A stretch of DNA of 48,835 nt from CAYJGN01 sp964369635 (GCA_964369635.1 CAYJGN010000009.1:1-48835), one strand, 5' to 3'. Shown: positions 1 through 7,865, numbered from the stretch's first letter. Notes: generated by a model from the sequence alone, not told the origin. A program made the numbers and translations.

Positions 1-128
1 GTTGCGATATCGAGACGATTTTTCGCCTTTTTGAATTTAGCCGAGGCAACAAGCTTCATAGCATTTGTTATCTGCATGGTGCTCTCAACACTTTTAATTC
101 GAAGTCTGACTTCTTTAACAGAGGCCAC
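1..128 (-). CDS. atpG: ATP synthase F1 gamma subunit, N-terminal fragment
   Basis: The gene runs off the left edge of the window, leaving 42 codons. The visible peptide starts MASVKEVRLRIKSVEST and continues through QITNAMKLVASAKFKKAK, the N-terminal helix of the gamma rotor shaft that inserts into the alpha3beta3 hexamer. The start is GTG at 128, behind AGGAGGGAT at 140-132; no ATG fits. It follows atpA by 15 bases, so this is the usual atpB-E-F-H-A-G order; atpD and atpC are expected beyond the window. Identity is secure from the conserved N-terminus, but nothing can be said about the rest of the protein. Confidence 0.95.
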   Translation of the reverse strand, partial: MASVKEVRLRIKSVESTMQITNAMKLVASAKFKKAKNRLDIA

Positions 129-143
129 AATATCCCTCCTTCT

Positions 144-1652
144 TTATGAGTTGAAGATACTTACATACTCAGTTATAGCGTTTCCGAGTTTTTCTTGCAT
201 CTCGGGTAGAAGTTCTTTATTTTCAACTATTGATGCAGTTACATCGCCGTAGTTTGCCTCGATATGCTCAAGGAGCCCACTCTCAAACTCTATAATCTTA
301 TCAACATCAATATCTTTTAAATAATCATTAACAGCCGCGAAGAATATACAAACCTGATCCTCAACGCGATATGGCTTATTTCTATCTTGCTTTAGCACCT
401 CAACGATACGAGCACCATGATCGAGACGCTGTTTGGTATCTTTATCAAGGTCTGAACCGAACTGGGCAAAGCTCTGAAGCTCACGATACTGCGAATATGC
501 AAGTTTTAGTGAACCTGAAACCTTTTTCATCGCCTTAATCTGAGCATTACCACCAACCCTTGATACCGAGATACCAGGGTTTACAGCCGGTTTAATACCC
601 GCATTGAAAAGCTCATTCTCAAGGAATATCTGACCGTCGGTGATAGAGATAACGTTTGTTGGGATATAAGCTGATACGTCTCCCGCTTGTGTTTCGATTA
701 TAGGTAGAGCTGTTAGAGATCCGCCGCCCTCTGCGTCTGATAGCTGGGCTGAACGCTCAAGCAGTCTTGAATGGAGATAGAAAACATCTCCGGGGTAAGC
801 CTCACGCCCTGGTGGTCTGCGAAGAAGCAGCGAGACTGCACGGTAGGAAACCGCATGTTTTGATAAATCATCATATATACAAAGGACATCTTTGCCCTCA
901 TACATAAAATGCTCACCCATAGCACATCCGCTATAAGGCGCGATATACTGAAGTGGTGCCGCATCTGAAGCGGTTGCCGCAACGATAATGGTATAGTCCA
1001 TAGCACCAGCTGCTGATAGCGTTTCATGAAGCTCTGCAACGGTTGAGTTTTTCTGACCGATTGCAACATAGATGCAGATAACATCTTTGCCTTTTTGGTT
1101 GATAATGGTATCAACCGCAATAGCTGTTTTACCTGTCTGTCTGTCACCTATAATAAGCTCACGCTGTCCTCTACCGATTGGAATCATACTATCAATAGCT
1201 TTGATACCTGTCTGAAGTGGGACGGTAACCGGTTTTCTCTCGATAATTCCCGGTGCATCCGACTCGATAGGACGCGTTTTATCTGTTTTAATCTCACCCT
1301 TGCCGTCAATCGGCTGTCCGAGCGCATTGACAACACGACCAAGCATAGCATCCCCGACAGGGACACGAACAACAGCTCCTGTTCGCTTAACTATATCGCC
1401 CTCTTTAACATCCTCATCGCCGCCGAGAAGCACCGCACCAACGCTGCCTTCCTCAAGGTTTTGAGCAATAGCATATAGACCGTTTGAGAACTTTAAAAGC
1501 TCACCACTCATGCAGCTATCGAGACCGTATATTTTAGCAATACCATCGCCCGCCATAACAACTCTACCAGTTTCGGTTTGCTCTGTTACAGCTTTGTAGT
1601 TCACTATCTGCTCGGATATAAGGGCGGAAATTTCTTCAGGCCTTAAATTCAT
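144..1652 (-). CDS. atpA: ATP synthase F1 alpha subunit
   Basis: Non-catalytic nucleotide-binding subunit of the F1 head, 502 residues, normal for the family. Visible features are the N-terminal beta-barrel, the P-loop GDRQTGKTAIA, and the alpha-subunit signature ending PAVNPGISVSRVGG. The start is ATG at 1652 (MNLRPEEIS), preceded by AGGGAGG at about 1666-1660. An in-frame TTG at 1667 would place the Shine-Dalgarno sequence inside the gene, so it is rejected. The gene starts 11 bases after the atpH stop and belongs to one ATP synthase transcript. No unusual residues were noticed. Confidence 0.98.
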   Translation of the reverse strand: MNLRPEEISALISEQIVNYKAVTEQTETGRVVMAGDGIAKIYGLDSCMSGELLKFSNGLYAIAQNLEEGSVGAVLLGGDEDVKEGDIVKRTGAVVRVPVGDAMLGRVVNALGQPIDGKGEIKTDKTRPIESDAPGIIERKPVTVPLQTGIKAIDSMIPIGRGQRELIIGDRQTGKTAIAVDTIINQKGKDVICIYVAIGQKNSTVAELHETLSAAGAMDYTIIVAATASDAAPLQYIAPYSGCAMGEHFMYEGKDVLCIYDDLSKHAVSYRAVSLLLRRPPGREAYPGDVFYLHSRLLERSAQLSDAEGGGSLTALPIIETQAGDVSAYIPTNVISITDGQIFLENELFNAGIKPAVNPGISVSRVGGNAQIKAMKKVSGSLKLAYSQYRELQSFAQFGSDLDKDTKQRLDHGARIVEVLKQDRNKPYRVEDQVCIFFAAVNDYLKDIDVDKIIEFESGLLEHIEANYGDVTASIVENKELLPEMQEKLGNAITEYVSIFNS

Positions 1653-1663
1653 ATCTGCCTCCC

Positions 1664-2206
1664 TCAAATTTTTAATGACATGAGGTCATCATAAACCTCT
1701 TCCATTCGACCCCGAATACTGAGGTCTAACTCTTTATCGCCTATAAGCACAGAAATACCACACTTTAGGTCTTTGTTTATCTCTTCTGTTATGATAACCT
1801 CTTTACCGAGCCTATCTGAAAGTTTTTTTGCTATTCCAGCACTCTGCTCTGCTGTTAGCTCATAAGCAGTAACAACATTTGCTTCAACTATCGATAATCT
1901 CTCGTGTGAGAATCTTTTAAAGCTTTCATATATAGATGAAATACCAGCAATTCTTTTGTTTTTGATAAGAATTTTCAGAAAATTTAGAAGATTTTCTTCA
2001 ATTTTTCCCGTAAATAATTTATCAATCATCTTCTCTTTATCCTCAAACGAAACCACAGGTGAGGATAAGAGCGGTAAGAACTCGGCATTACCAACAATAA
2101 TATCTTTGATAGCTTTAAATTCTTCTAAAACCAAAGGAAGAGATTTATCGTCGTTATAGGTTTTTAAGAGCGCCTCTGAATATACTATATCAGCATTAGA
2201 TGACAT
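1664..2206 (-). CDS. atpH: ATP synthase F1 delta subunit
   Basis: A 180-residue protein of the OSCP/delta family, the peripheral-stalk cap that joins subunit b to the top of F1. The N-terminal helical bundle (SNADIVYSEALLKTY) and the C-terminal motif GKEVIITEEINKDLKCGISV, ending in LDLSIRGRMEEVYDDL, fit the family. The ATG at 2206 lies inside the last codons of atpF (11-base overlap), which suggests translational coupling. Length and position between atpF and atpA agree with the assignment. Confidence 0.96.
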   Translation of the reverse strand: MSSNADIVYSEALLKTYNDDKSLPLVLEEFKAIKDIIVGNAEFLPLLSSPVVSFEDKEKMIDKLFTGKIEENLLNFLKILIKNKRIAGISSIYESFKRFSHERLSIVEANVVTAYELTAEQSAGIAKKLSDRLGKEVIITEEINKDLKCGISVLIGDKELDLSIRGRMEEVYDDLMSLKI

Positions 2207-2705
2207 CTCTTATTTCCTCCGATAAATACTTGTTTATCATATCATTATGGATTTCTTTGTCCACTTCTTTGTCAACAATTTTCGAAGCAAGCGAAATTGC
2301 AATGTCCGAAATATCGTCTTTAAGAATATTTTTAGCACGACTGATTTCAATTTCAATATCTTTATCCGCTTTAACTTTAAGCTGATGAGCTTTCTCATTA
2401 GCTTCTTTTAGAATCTCTTCACCTTTGATAGTTGCAGTTTTCTTTGCACCCTTTACAATCGAAGCCGCCTCACTCTTAGCATCTTCAATTTTCTCTCTAT
2501 ATTCATTTTCAAGCGCAATAGCACTCGATTTTGCAGCTTCTGCATCGTCGAAGTTTGCTTTGATTTCCGCATCTCTTGCATCAATCATAGCCATAATCGG
2601 TTTGAAGAGAAACTTCTTCATAATGAGAAAAAGGATAAAAAGGTTTACCCAAACAAAGATGAGGTGCCACACATCAATGCTAAAAATTTGCATTTCATTT
2701 TCCAT
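2196..2705 (-). CDS. atpF: ATP synthase Fo subunit b
   Basis: A 169-residue peripheral-stalk protein: one N-terminal membrane helix (about residues 11-30, WHLIFVWVNLFILFLIMKKF), then a long charged helix rich in Ala, Glu and Lys that forms the b-dimer coiled coil. The motif FKPIMAMIDARDAEI right after the membrane is typical of b subunits. The ATG at 2705 follows GGAGGGAG with good spacing. The 3' end overlaps atpH by 11 bases. Confidence 0.96.
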   Translation of the reverse strand: MENEMQIFSIDVWHLIFVWVNLFILFLIMKKFLFKPIMAMIDARDAEIKANFDDAEAAKSSAIALENEYREKIEDAKSEAASIVKGAKKTATIKGEEILKEANEKAHQLKVKADKDIEIEISRAKNILKDDISDIAISLASKIVDKEVDKEIHNDMINKYLSEEIRDVI

Positions 2706-2731
2706 GGGCTAATACTCCCTCCAATTAACGA

Positions 2732-2986
2732 TTAAAGCATACCTATAATCGGGTTTACGAACATTAATAGAATCGCAACAACAAGACCGTAGATACCAGT
2801 TGACTCAGCAACACCACAACCGATAAGCATAGTTCTTAGTATCGCTGGTTGAGCTTCTGGCTGACGTGAAACAGCCTCAACAGCTTTACCTGCTGCATAA
2901 CCCTGACCGATACCTGGACCGATACCAGCTATCATATCAAGTCCCGCACCTATAGCACATCCCATTAGTACAATTTCTCTTTCCAT
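2732..2986 (-). CDS. atpE: ATP synthase Fo subunit c, Na+-binding type
   Basis: An 84-residue two-helix hairpin proteolipid that forms the rotor ring. Helix 1 contains the glycine-rich AGIGPGIGQGYAAGKAVE, the loop is SRQPEAQ, and helix 2 carries the ion-binding glutamate E61 in GVAESTGIYGLVV. Q28, V59, E61, S62, T63 and Y66 match the Na+ coordination set established for the Ilyobacter tartaricus c ring, so Na+ rather than H+ is the probable coupling ion. D17 near the start of helix 1 looks unusual to me. Translation starts at ATG 2986 behind AGGAGG with 9-base spacing. A stem-loop lies just upstream, in the atpB-atpE gap. Confidence 0.97.
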   Translation of the reverse strand: MEREIVLMGCAIGAGLDMIAGIGPGIGQGYAAGKAVEAVSRQPEAQPAILRTMLIGCGVAESTGIYGLVVAILLMFVNPIIGML

Positions 2987-3024
2987 AAAACAGATCCTCC
3001 TAAAATTTTTTATAATTTATAAAA

Positions 3025-3059
3025 AATACCTTTACAGGAGAACTCTTCTCCTTGGTATT
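3025..3059 (-). promoter_or_regulatory. Stem-loop in the atpB-atpE gap
   Basis: An inverted repeat fills the gap between atpB and atpE. The outer arms are AATACC (3025-3030) and GGTATT (3054-3059); the inner arms AGGAGAA (3036-3042) and TTCTCCT (3046-3052) enclose a CTC loop. On the transcribed strand it is followed by a T-rich run, so it looks like an attenuator, or a 5' stabiliser for the atpE message. The c subunit is needed in about ten copies per enzyme, which makes a role in expression ratio plausible but unproven. Confidence 0.5.
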
Positions 3060-3070
3060 ATTTTATTTGT

Positions 3071-3766
3071 CTACTCGTCTGCCATTGCGACGAAAACCAT
3101 CGTTAGCATAATAAATATAAACGCCTGCATAAAGCTTGAGAATAAATCAAAATATAGCGAAGCCACCGCCGGTATACCTATCTGCATAAATGGGATAGAG
3201 GTAAACGATGCTGTTATCGACCCAAGACCTTGATAGATTAGGGTTGATATAATAACACCCGATAGAATATTACCAAAATGCCTAAATCCCATCGAAACAG
3301 GAGTTGATAGCTCCGACATGATATTTATAGGGGTTAGCGGCCACATAGGATCTGCAAACCCTTTGAAATATCCGCCAATTCCGTTTCTTTTAATCTTTGT
3401 TCCTTGAATCATAACAAATGTTAAAAGCGCCCAACCGAAAGTTACGTTAAAATCGGCAGTTGGTGGACGAAGTCCGAATAAGCTTAAAAGTGAGCTTACA
3501 ATTGAAAGACAGAAAAGCGTTCCGATATATGGAGCCCATGTTCGAACCTTTTTGGCCCCCATACTCTGCTCAACCAAATCATAAAGCACCGTGACCATCT
3601 TTTCAGCGATAATTTGGCGCTTACCTGGCCTTTTGCTTAGATTGCTTCCAAGCCAGATAGACATCACCGATAAGAAAATCACAGCAATTAGCATGTTGAC
3701 CATCGTTTCTGTCACCATAATACCGCCGAGAATCGGTATCTCAAAATAAATTTTTGGTCCTGACAT
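3071..3766 (-). CDS. atpB: ATP synthase Fo subunit a
   Basis: A 231-residue integral membrane stator subunit with about five to six hydrophobic segments, forming the ion half-channels. The essential stator arginine is visible in MGFRHFGNILSGVI, the counterpart of the family's SFRLFGN motif. Two ATGs lie in tandem at 3769 and 3766. The second is preferred because it sits 5 bases after AGGAGG and forms a TGATG overlap with the stop of the upstream atpI-like gene. It is followed by a gap with a stem-loop and then atpE. Confidence 0.95.
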   Translation of the reverse strand: MSGPKIYFEIPILGGIMVTETMVNMLIAVIFLSVMSIWLGSNLSKRPGKRQIIAEKMVTVLYDLVEQSMGAKKVRTWAPYIGTLFCLSIVSSLLSLFGLRPPTADFNVTFGWALLTFVMIQGTKIKRNGIGGYFKGFADPMWPLTPINIMSELSTPVSMGFRHFGNILSGVIISTLIYQGLGSITASFTSIPFMQIGIPAVASLYFDLFSSFMQAFIFIMLTMVFVAMADE

Positions 3767-4149
3767 CATTTCCTCCTTATTGCATTAAAATAATTCATAT
3801 ACTTAAAATAGAGAAGCGGTATCGCAAGGTATAACGGGTGCAAAGAGAAAAGCAGATAGCAAATTACTAAATATAATGCTGTTGCTAAAAAGCGAAGCCG
3901 TCCTTTTCGAGCCATATAATAAAGTCCCTGTGAAATTTCCATTCTCGAAGCCTTATCGGCACTGTGGTAAAGCCATGTAAAGTTTAATACCATATAGATA
4001 TTGCCGACAAAAAGCGATACAATACCAATCTGCATATCGATTTCCAGCAGAAGCATGGTTAAAACAGCAATTACATCTGCAACTATGGCAAAATACAAAA
4101 GGGAGAGAAGTTGCAACCGATATTCACTGCTCTTCATTATCTCTTTCAC
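3766..4149 (-). CDS. AtpI-like membrane protein of the ATP synthase operon
   Basis: A 127-residue protein with four hydrophobic stretches (roughly residues 14-35, 40-60, 88-104 and 106-118), short and basic at both ends. Position directly upstream of atpB and this topology match the AtpI/UncI accessory family, proposed to help c-ring assembly or cation supply. Sequence resemblance to textbook AtpI is weak, so the call rests on context and topology. The start overlaps the end of the atpZ-like gene by 26 bases, and its stop overlaps the atpB start. Confidence 0.65.
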   Translation of the reverse strand: MKEIMKSSEYRLQLLSLLYFAIVADVIAVLTMLLLEIDMQIGIVSLFVGNIYMVLNFTWLYHSADKASRMEISQGLYYMARKGRLRFLATALYLVICYLLFSLHPLYLAIPLLYFKYMNYFNAIRRK

Positions 4150-4330
4150 TAAGTTTTACCGCCTTTATCACCGATGTTACAATTACACATAGGGAAATTA
4201 CAATTGAAATTAAAACCGATACCCCCGACAGACTATATCTGACGTCTAAAAACGCACCGAAAGCTATAATAGCGGCTGGTGCCATAAATGCGCTCGATAT
4301 TAGAAAAATCAAACGGGATAGTTTATTCAT
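4124..4330 (-). CDS. AtpZ-like small membrane protein
   Basis: A 68-residue, two-helix membrane protein (helices about 5-27 and 33-57) with an Asp between the helices (GAFLDVRYSLSG) and a charged C-terminal tail. It is the first gene of the ATP synthase operon. This fits the AtpZ family, small proteins often encoded before atpI and atpB and linked to Mg2+ or Ca2+ supply or complex assembly. ATG 4330 follows AAGGTGAT. The transcript leader would be very short, since the predicted promoter ends only about 12 bases upstream of the Shine-Dalgarno/ATG region. Confidence 0.6.
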   Translation of the reverse strand: MNKLSRLIFLISSAFMAPAAIIAFGAFLDVRYSLSGVSVLISIVISLCVIVTSVIKAVKLSERDNEEQ

Positions 4331-4349
4331 AAAATCACCTTGTAATAAA

Positions 4350-4378
4350 ATTATACTACTTTAATTTAAGCATTTCAA
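4350..4378 (-). promoter_or_regulatory. Sigma-A promoter of the atp operon
   Basis: On the minus strand TTGAAA (4378-4373) and TATAAT (4355-4350) are separated by 17 bases, close to the sigma-A consensus. The predicted start site near 4343 lies just before the Shine-Dalgarno sequence of the atpZ-like gene. Confidence 0.8.
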
Positions 4379-4501
4379 CTAAAAATCTATAATTTTTGCA
4401 TAAATATTGCATTTTTTTACAAATAATAAAATTAAATTGCACTTAAACCGTTTAACCAATTAGTTGCTTCCAGCTTATATCACAATTAATAATATAATAA
4501 A

Positions 4502-4531
4502 AATAAAGAGAGCAATAACGCTCTCTTTATT
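4502..4531 (-). terminator. Terminator of the 2-oxoacid oxidoreductase operon
   Basis: A perfect 12-bp stem (AATAAAGAGAGC and its complement) with a 6-base loop begins two bases after the gamma-subunit stop codon. On the minus strand it is followed by TTTATTATATTATT. This is an intrinsic terminator. Confidence 0.85.
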
Positions 4532-4533
4532 CA

Positions 4534-5070
4534 TTAAAATTGAATACCCAACGTAAGGGCTTTTTTGTTTCCGTCTAATAGAGACATCTTTGACGGTGGA
4601 ACACATTTTTCAATTGCGGTAAAAACCGACTCTTTAGTTGAAAAAGGGTGTATTGCAAGAAGCTTGCCAAGAGCAATTAGATTAGCAAGGCCAGAAAGCC
4701 CCTCTTCTTCCGCAAGACTCGTTACCGGGATATATGAAACGTTTATATCATCCCTCTCGCACTTTTTATTTATAAGTGCGCTATTTATTATAACCGTGCC
4801 GCCAGGAACTACAGAATCTATAAATTTATCATAAGATGGAAGGTTTAGTGCAATTAATGCGTTTGGCTTGAGTATTAGCGGTGAGCCTACTGGTGAGTCT
4901 GAAATAGTTACTGAGCAGTTGGCAGTACCGCCACGCATCTCAGGGCCATATGAAGGAAGCCATGAAACCTGTCTTTCATCAACAAGCCCCGCATAAGCAG
5001 CCACTTTACCGCCAAACAAAACTCCCTGTCCGCCAAAACCTGCAAAAAGCAGTGTGAGTTCTTTATTCAT
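4534..5070 (-). CDS. 2-oxoacid:ferredoxin oxidoreductase, gamma subunit
   Basis: A 178-residue protein of the pyruvate/2-ketoisovalerate oxidoreductase gamma (catalytic domain) family. Signature segments are LLFAGFGGQGVLFGGKVAA at the N-terminus and SYGPEMRGGTANCSV at about residues 39-53, which help bind CoA and close the active site. It is the last gene of the operon, overlaps the beta gene by one base, and is followed at once by a terminator. Family papers name such subunits KorC, VorC or PorG; the sequence alone does not tell whether 2-oxoglutarate or branched-chain 2-oxoacids are the substrate. Confidence 0.9.
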   Translation of the reverse strand: MNKELTLLFAGFGGQGVLFGGKVAAYAGLVDERQVSWLPSYGPEMRGGTANCSVTISDSPVGSPLILKPNALIALNLPSYDKFIDSVVPGGTVIINSALINKKCERDDINVSYIPVTSLAEEEGLSGLANLIALGKLLAIHPFSTKESVFTAIEKCVPPSKMSLLDGNKKALTLGIQF

Positions 5071-5816
5071 TATCTCTCCCCTCCCACATCTTTTTTAACG
5101 CCGAGCGGATAGTAAGGCTCTAAAGTATTAGTTACCCAGTCAAGCGCCTCAACAGGAGTCATACCCCAGTTTGTAGGACATGTTGAAAGAACTTCTATAA
5201 GCGAGAAGCCTTTGCCCTCTGCCTGATACTGGAAAGCCTTTTTGATAGCTCTTTTTGTATCTTTAATATTCTTTATGTTGTTTGCTGCAACCCTCTCGAT
5301 ATATGTTGCACCGTCAATTGTTGCAAGCATCTCTGAAACCTTTATAGGTCCACCGCTGTATTTAACATCGCGGCCGTAAGGTGTCGTCTGTGTTACCTGA
5401 CCCGGTAGAGTTGTTGGGGCCATCTGGCCACCAGTCATACCGTAGATTGCATTGTTTATAAATATAATTGTTATATTCTCGCTGCGAGCAGCACTGTGGA
5501 TAGTTTCAGCAGTACCGATAGCTGCAAGGTCACCGTCACCCTGATAGGTAAATATTATATTCTCTGGAAGCGCTCTCTTAAGACCTGTTGCAACAGCAGG
5601 CGCTCTACCGTGAGGAGCTTCTATCATATCGCAGTTAAAGTAGTTATAAGCAAAAACACTACAGCCAACAGGAGCAACACCTACCGACTTTTCAAGAAGC
5701 CCAAGCTCTACTAAACACTCACCGACAATACGGTGAACTATACCATGGGTACAACCAGGGCAATAATGGGTTTTGACATCGCAAAGACCCTTTGTTTTTT
5801 CAAATACAACAGCCAT
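5070..5816 (-). CDS. 2-oxoacid:ferredoxin oxidoreductase, beta (TPP) subunit
   Basis: A 248-residue thiamine diphosphate-binding subunit. It has the CPGCTHG cysteine motif near residue 20 and the TPP/Mg2+ motif GDGDLAAIGTAETIH, followed by NITIIFINNAIYGMTGGQ. The subunit decarboxylates the 2-oxoacid and passes electrons to iron-sulfur clusters. The length and the separate ferredoxin and gamma genes show a four-subunit Kor/Vor architecture rather than single-chain pyruvate:ferredoxin oxidoreductase. The start at 5816 overlaps the stop of the alpha gene and uses the GGAGG in that gene's last codons. Confidence 0.92.
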   Translation of the reverse strand: MAVVFEKTKGLCDVKTHYCPGCTHGIVHRIVGECLVELGLLEKSVGVAPVGCSVFAYNYFNCDMIEAPHGRAPAVATGLKRALPENIIFTYQGDGDLAAIGTAETIHSAARSENITIIFINNAIYGMTGGQMAPTTLPGQVTQTTPYGRDVKYSGGPIKVSEMLATIDGATYIERVAANNIKNIKDTKRAIKKAFQYQAEGKGFSLIEVLSTCPTNWGMTPVEALDWVTNTLEPYYPLGVKKDVGGER

Positions 5817-6877
5817 TATACAGCACCTCCAGCCATTTTCTCTATTGCTTCGACAATCTCGTCAGGTGATGGGATAACGCCACCAGTTCTTCCGTAAAAC
5901 TCGACAGGACAAACACCGTTTACCGCAAGTCTTACATCTTCAACCATCTGACCCATGCTCATCTCAACAGTTAATATACCTTTAACATTCATAGCAATTT
6001 GCGAAATCGCTTTTTCTGGGAACGGCCAGAGGGTTATAGGTCTTGCAACTCCAACTTTTATTCCTTTATCTCTGCAAATTTTCGCGGCAGTTGAAGCGAT
6101 ACGCGCTGTAGCGCCATATGCTGCTATAACATAATCTGCATCATCGGTATCTAAAAGCTCGATTTCTGTTTCGTTATCTTTGATTTTTTGGTATCTCTCA
6201 AATCTCTCAAGTATTCTCTCTTCAAGAGTTTCCGCTTGAATAAAGAGAGAATTTGTTATATTGCGCTCTCTTGAACCGTCGCAACCGTTTGTTGCCCAAG
6301 GCTTTTCAAATGTCTTGACATCGGTATTCTCAAAGCTTACAGGCTCCATCATCTGACCGAGCATACCGTCAATTAGTATCATAGCAGGAACTCTATACTC
6401 ATCCGCCTTCTCAAAAGCTTTTGCAATGGTATCTATCATCTCCTGAATGGTCGATGGCGCAAAAACCATTATATGCAAGTCTCCGTGACCGGGCGCTTTT
6501 GTCGCCTGGAAGTAGTCCGCCTGGCTCGGCTGAATACCGCCAAGTCCCGGGCCTCCACGCTGAACATTTATAAGCACACAAGGCATATCGCTACCTGCAA
6601 GATATGATATAGCCTCTGTTTTTAGCGAAATTCCAGGGCTTGATGAGCTCGTCATAACACGAACACCGGCAGACGCCGCTCCAAGCACCATATTTGCAGC
6701 TGCTATTTCGCTCTCAGCTTGCAAAAACACTCCGCCGATTTTCGGCAGTTTTTTACTCATATAAGCAGAAAGCTCTGTTTGAGGGGTTATAGGGTACCCA
6801 AAAAAGTGGATACAACCGCTTCTTATTGCAGCTTCCGCCAAGGCTTCATTGCCTTTCATCAATACTTTATCAGCCAT
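5816..6877 (-). CDS. vorB: 2-oxoacid:ferredoxin oxidoreductase, alpha subunit (VorB/KorA)
   Basis: A 353-residue pyrimidine-binding alpha subunit. The N-terminus MADKVLMKGNEALAEAAI is followed by GYPITPQTEL, the substrate/TPP-contact motif, and by QAESEIAA with the conserved glutamate. In clostridial annotation a protein of this length and operon context is normally called VorB (3-methyl-2-oxobutanoate dehydrogenase), but KorA is very similar, so the substrate is unsettled. ATG 6877 is chosen because AAGGTGG lies 5 bases upstream; a GTG three codons earlier is less likely. Probable role: oxidising 2-oxoacids from amino-acid fermentation with reduction of ferredoxin. Confidence 0.85.
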   Translation of the reverse strand: MADKVLMKGNEALAEAAIRSGCIHFFGYPITPQTELSAYMSKKLPKIGGVFLQAESEIAAANMVLGAASAGVRVMTSSSSPGISLKTEAISYLAGSDMPCVLINVQRGGPGLGGIQPSQADYFQATKAPGHGDLHIMVFAPSTIQEMIDTIAKAFEKADEYRVPAMILIDGMLGQMMEPVSFENTDVKTFEKPWATNGCDGSRERNITNSLFIQAETLEERILERFERYQKIKDNETEIELLDTDDADYVIAAYGATARIASTAAKICRDKGIKVGVARPITLWPFPEKAISQIAMNVKGILTVEMSMGQMVEDVRLAVNGVCPVEFYGRTGGVIPSPDEIVEAIEKMAGGAV

Positions 6878-6887
6878 TTTCTCCACC

Positions 6888-7094
6888 TTACCTTTCTACC
6901 GTTATAGCGCAATCAGGGCATATTGTTGCACAGAATGCGCACCCGATACATTTGCTATCGTCTATACATTTAGCCGGATGATATCCGCTCTCGTTAATCA
7001 CATCATTATCGAGCTCAACTATATTTTTTGGGCATACCGTCGTACATAGCGAGCAGCCTTTACAAAGTGACTTATCAACTGTTATCTTTGCCAT
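6888..7094 (-). CDS. 2x[4Fe-4S] ferredoxin subunit of the oxidoreductase
   Basis: A 68-residue delta subunit with two CxxCxxCxxxC clusters: CKGCSLCTTVCP near the N-terminus and CIGCAFCATICP near the C-terminus. It carries electrons from the TPP subunit to soluble ferredoxin. ATG 7094 is used, 7 bases after GGAGGT; an upstream in-frame ATG at 7118 would leave the Shine-Dalgarno sequence inside the gene and overlap the previous gene. It lies 14 bases after the P-loop ATPase gene and 10 before the alpha gene. Confidence 0.93.
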   Translation of the reverse strand: MAKITVDKSLCKGCSLCTTVCPKNIVELDNDVINESGYHPAKCIDDSKCIGCAFCATICPDCAITVER

Positions 7095-7108
7095 TATTTT
7101 ACCTCCTA

Positions 7109-7777
7109 TTATAACCAAATCGGTTTCACATAAAGCCGACTTTTAATTATCTCACCTGAAACTTTCAGGGGGTTCACTTCGATACCCTCGATAACCGCAG
7201 TAGCGGCAACTTCGATACCGAGTTTTTCGCAGAGCTCATCTGCATAAGCTTTTGAGTTTTCTATTATTTCTTTGGTTGTTGCAGCGCCGAGATTTGTGCA
7301 GTTTATAAGATAATCTATCTTTATTCTTCCCTTATGCTCAATAGCTTTAATATCCTCGACACTCTCTTCAATCGCATCCTCAAGATACCGCCGCTCATTT
7401 ATAACGCAATAGTATTTTACCTGCTGTTTTAAAAGAAGCTGACGAAATGAGCCAAGCGCTGTTGCACCTGCATCATCACCACCGACATCAATTATAACCT
7501 TGCCATCAAAACCGCTTATAACTCCAAATAACTCAGAAGATATTGCAGGAATATCAACGTTTGATGCCGCATAAGCTGGTGCTTTAATTGAAATCCCCAT
7601 CTTTTCAAACTGCTCTTTATGCTCAAAGCTTCGAAAGTATGGGTTCACAATATCAAGGTCAACTATCGCCACTTTATTGCCCTCATCAGCAAAATGAGCG
7701 GCAAGGTTAAGCGAAAAATTAGTTTTACCGCTTCCATAATGCCCAACTATAACGGAAACTCTCTCTTCAAATGCCAT
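7109..7777 (-). CDS. P-loop ATPase of the MinD/CooC-like SIMIBI class
   Basis: A 222-residue soluble nucleotide-binding protein. The Walker A motif is GHYGSGKTNFSLNLA, followed by VDLDIVNPYFRS (switch I-like) and KVIIDVGGDDAGATALG (Walker B region). It lacks the extra lysine of the MinD/ParA deviant Walker motif, so it is not a partitioning ATPase. First gene of the Vor/Kor operon; related genes are often seen upstream of such operons in Clostridia. By analogy with CooC-type ATPases, a role in metal-cluster insertion or maturation is possible, but this is inference. ATG 7777 is preferred to GTG 7783 because of its 5-base spacing from the Shine-Dalgarno sequence. Confidence 0.75.
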   Translation of the reverse strand: MAFEERVSVIVGHYGSGKTNFSLNLAAHFADEGNKVAIVDLDIVNPYFRSFEHKEQFEKMGISIKAPAYAASNVDIPAISSELFGVISGFDGKVIIDVGGDDAGATALGSFRQLLLKQQVKYYCVINERRYLEDAIEESVEDIKAIEHKGRIKIDYLINCTNLGAATTKEIIENSKAYADELCEKLGIEVAATAVIEGIEVNPLKVSGEIIKSRLYVKPIWL

Positions 7778-7807
7778 ATCCACCTCTTCGAAATAATATT
7801 AATTTTT

Positions 7808-7836
7808 ATTATATCATTTTAGTGCGCTAAAATCAA
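7808..7836 (-). promoter_or_regulatory. Sigma-A promoter of the oxidoreductase operon
   Basis: TTGATT (7836-7831), a 17-base spacer and TATAAT (7813-7808) with an extended -10 TGA directly before it. It lies 31 bases upstream of the P-loop ATPase start. Confidence 0.75.
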
Positions 7837-7865
7837 TATACCTCAACCGCATACAAAAACAAAAA

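Noticed and set aside
713..1147. 144-codon reading frame inside atpA on the same strand
   Set aside because: A frame-shifted shadow of the well-conserved alpha subunit with no ribosome site.
4250..4500. Riboswitch upstream of the ATP synthase operon
   Set aside because: The predicted leader is only about a dozen bases, leaving no room for an aptamer.
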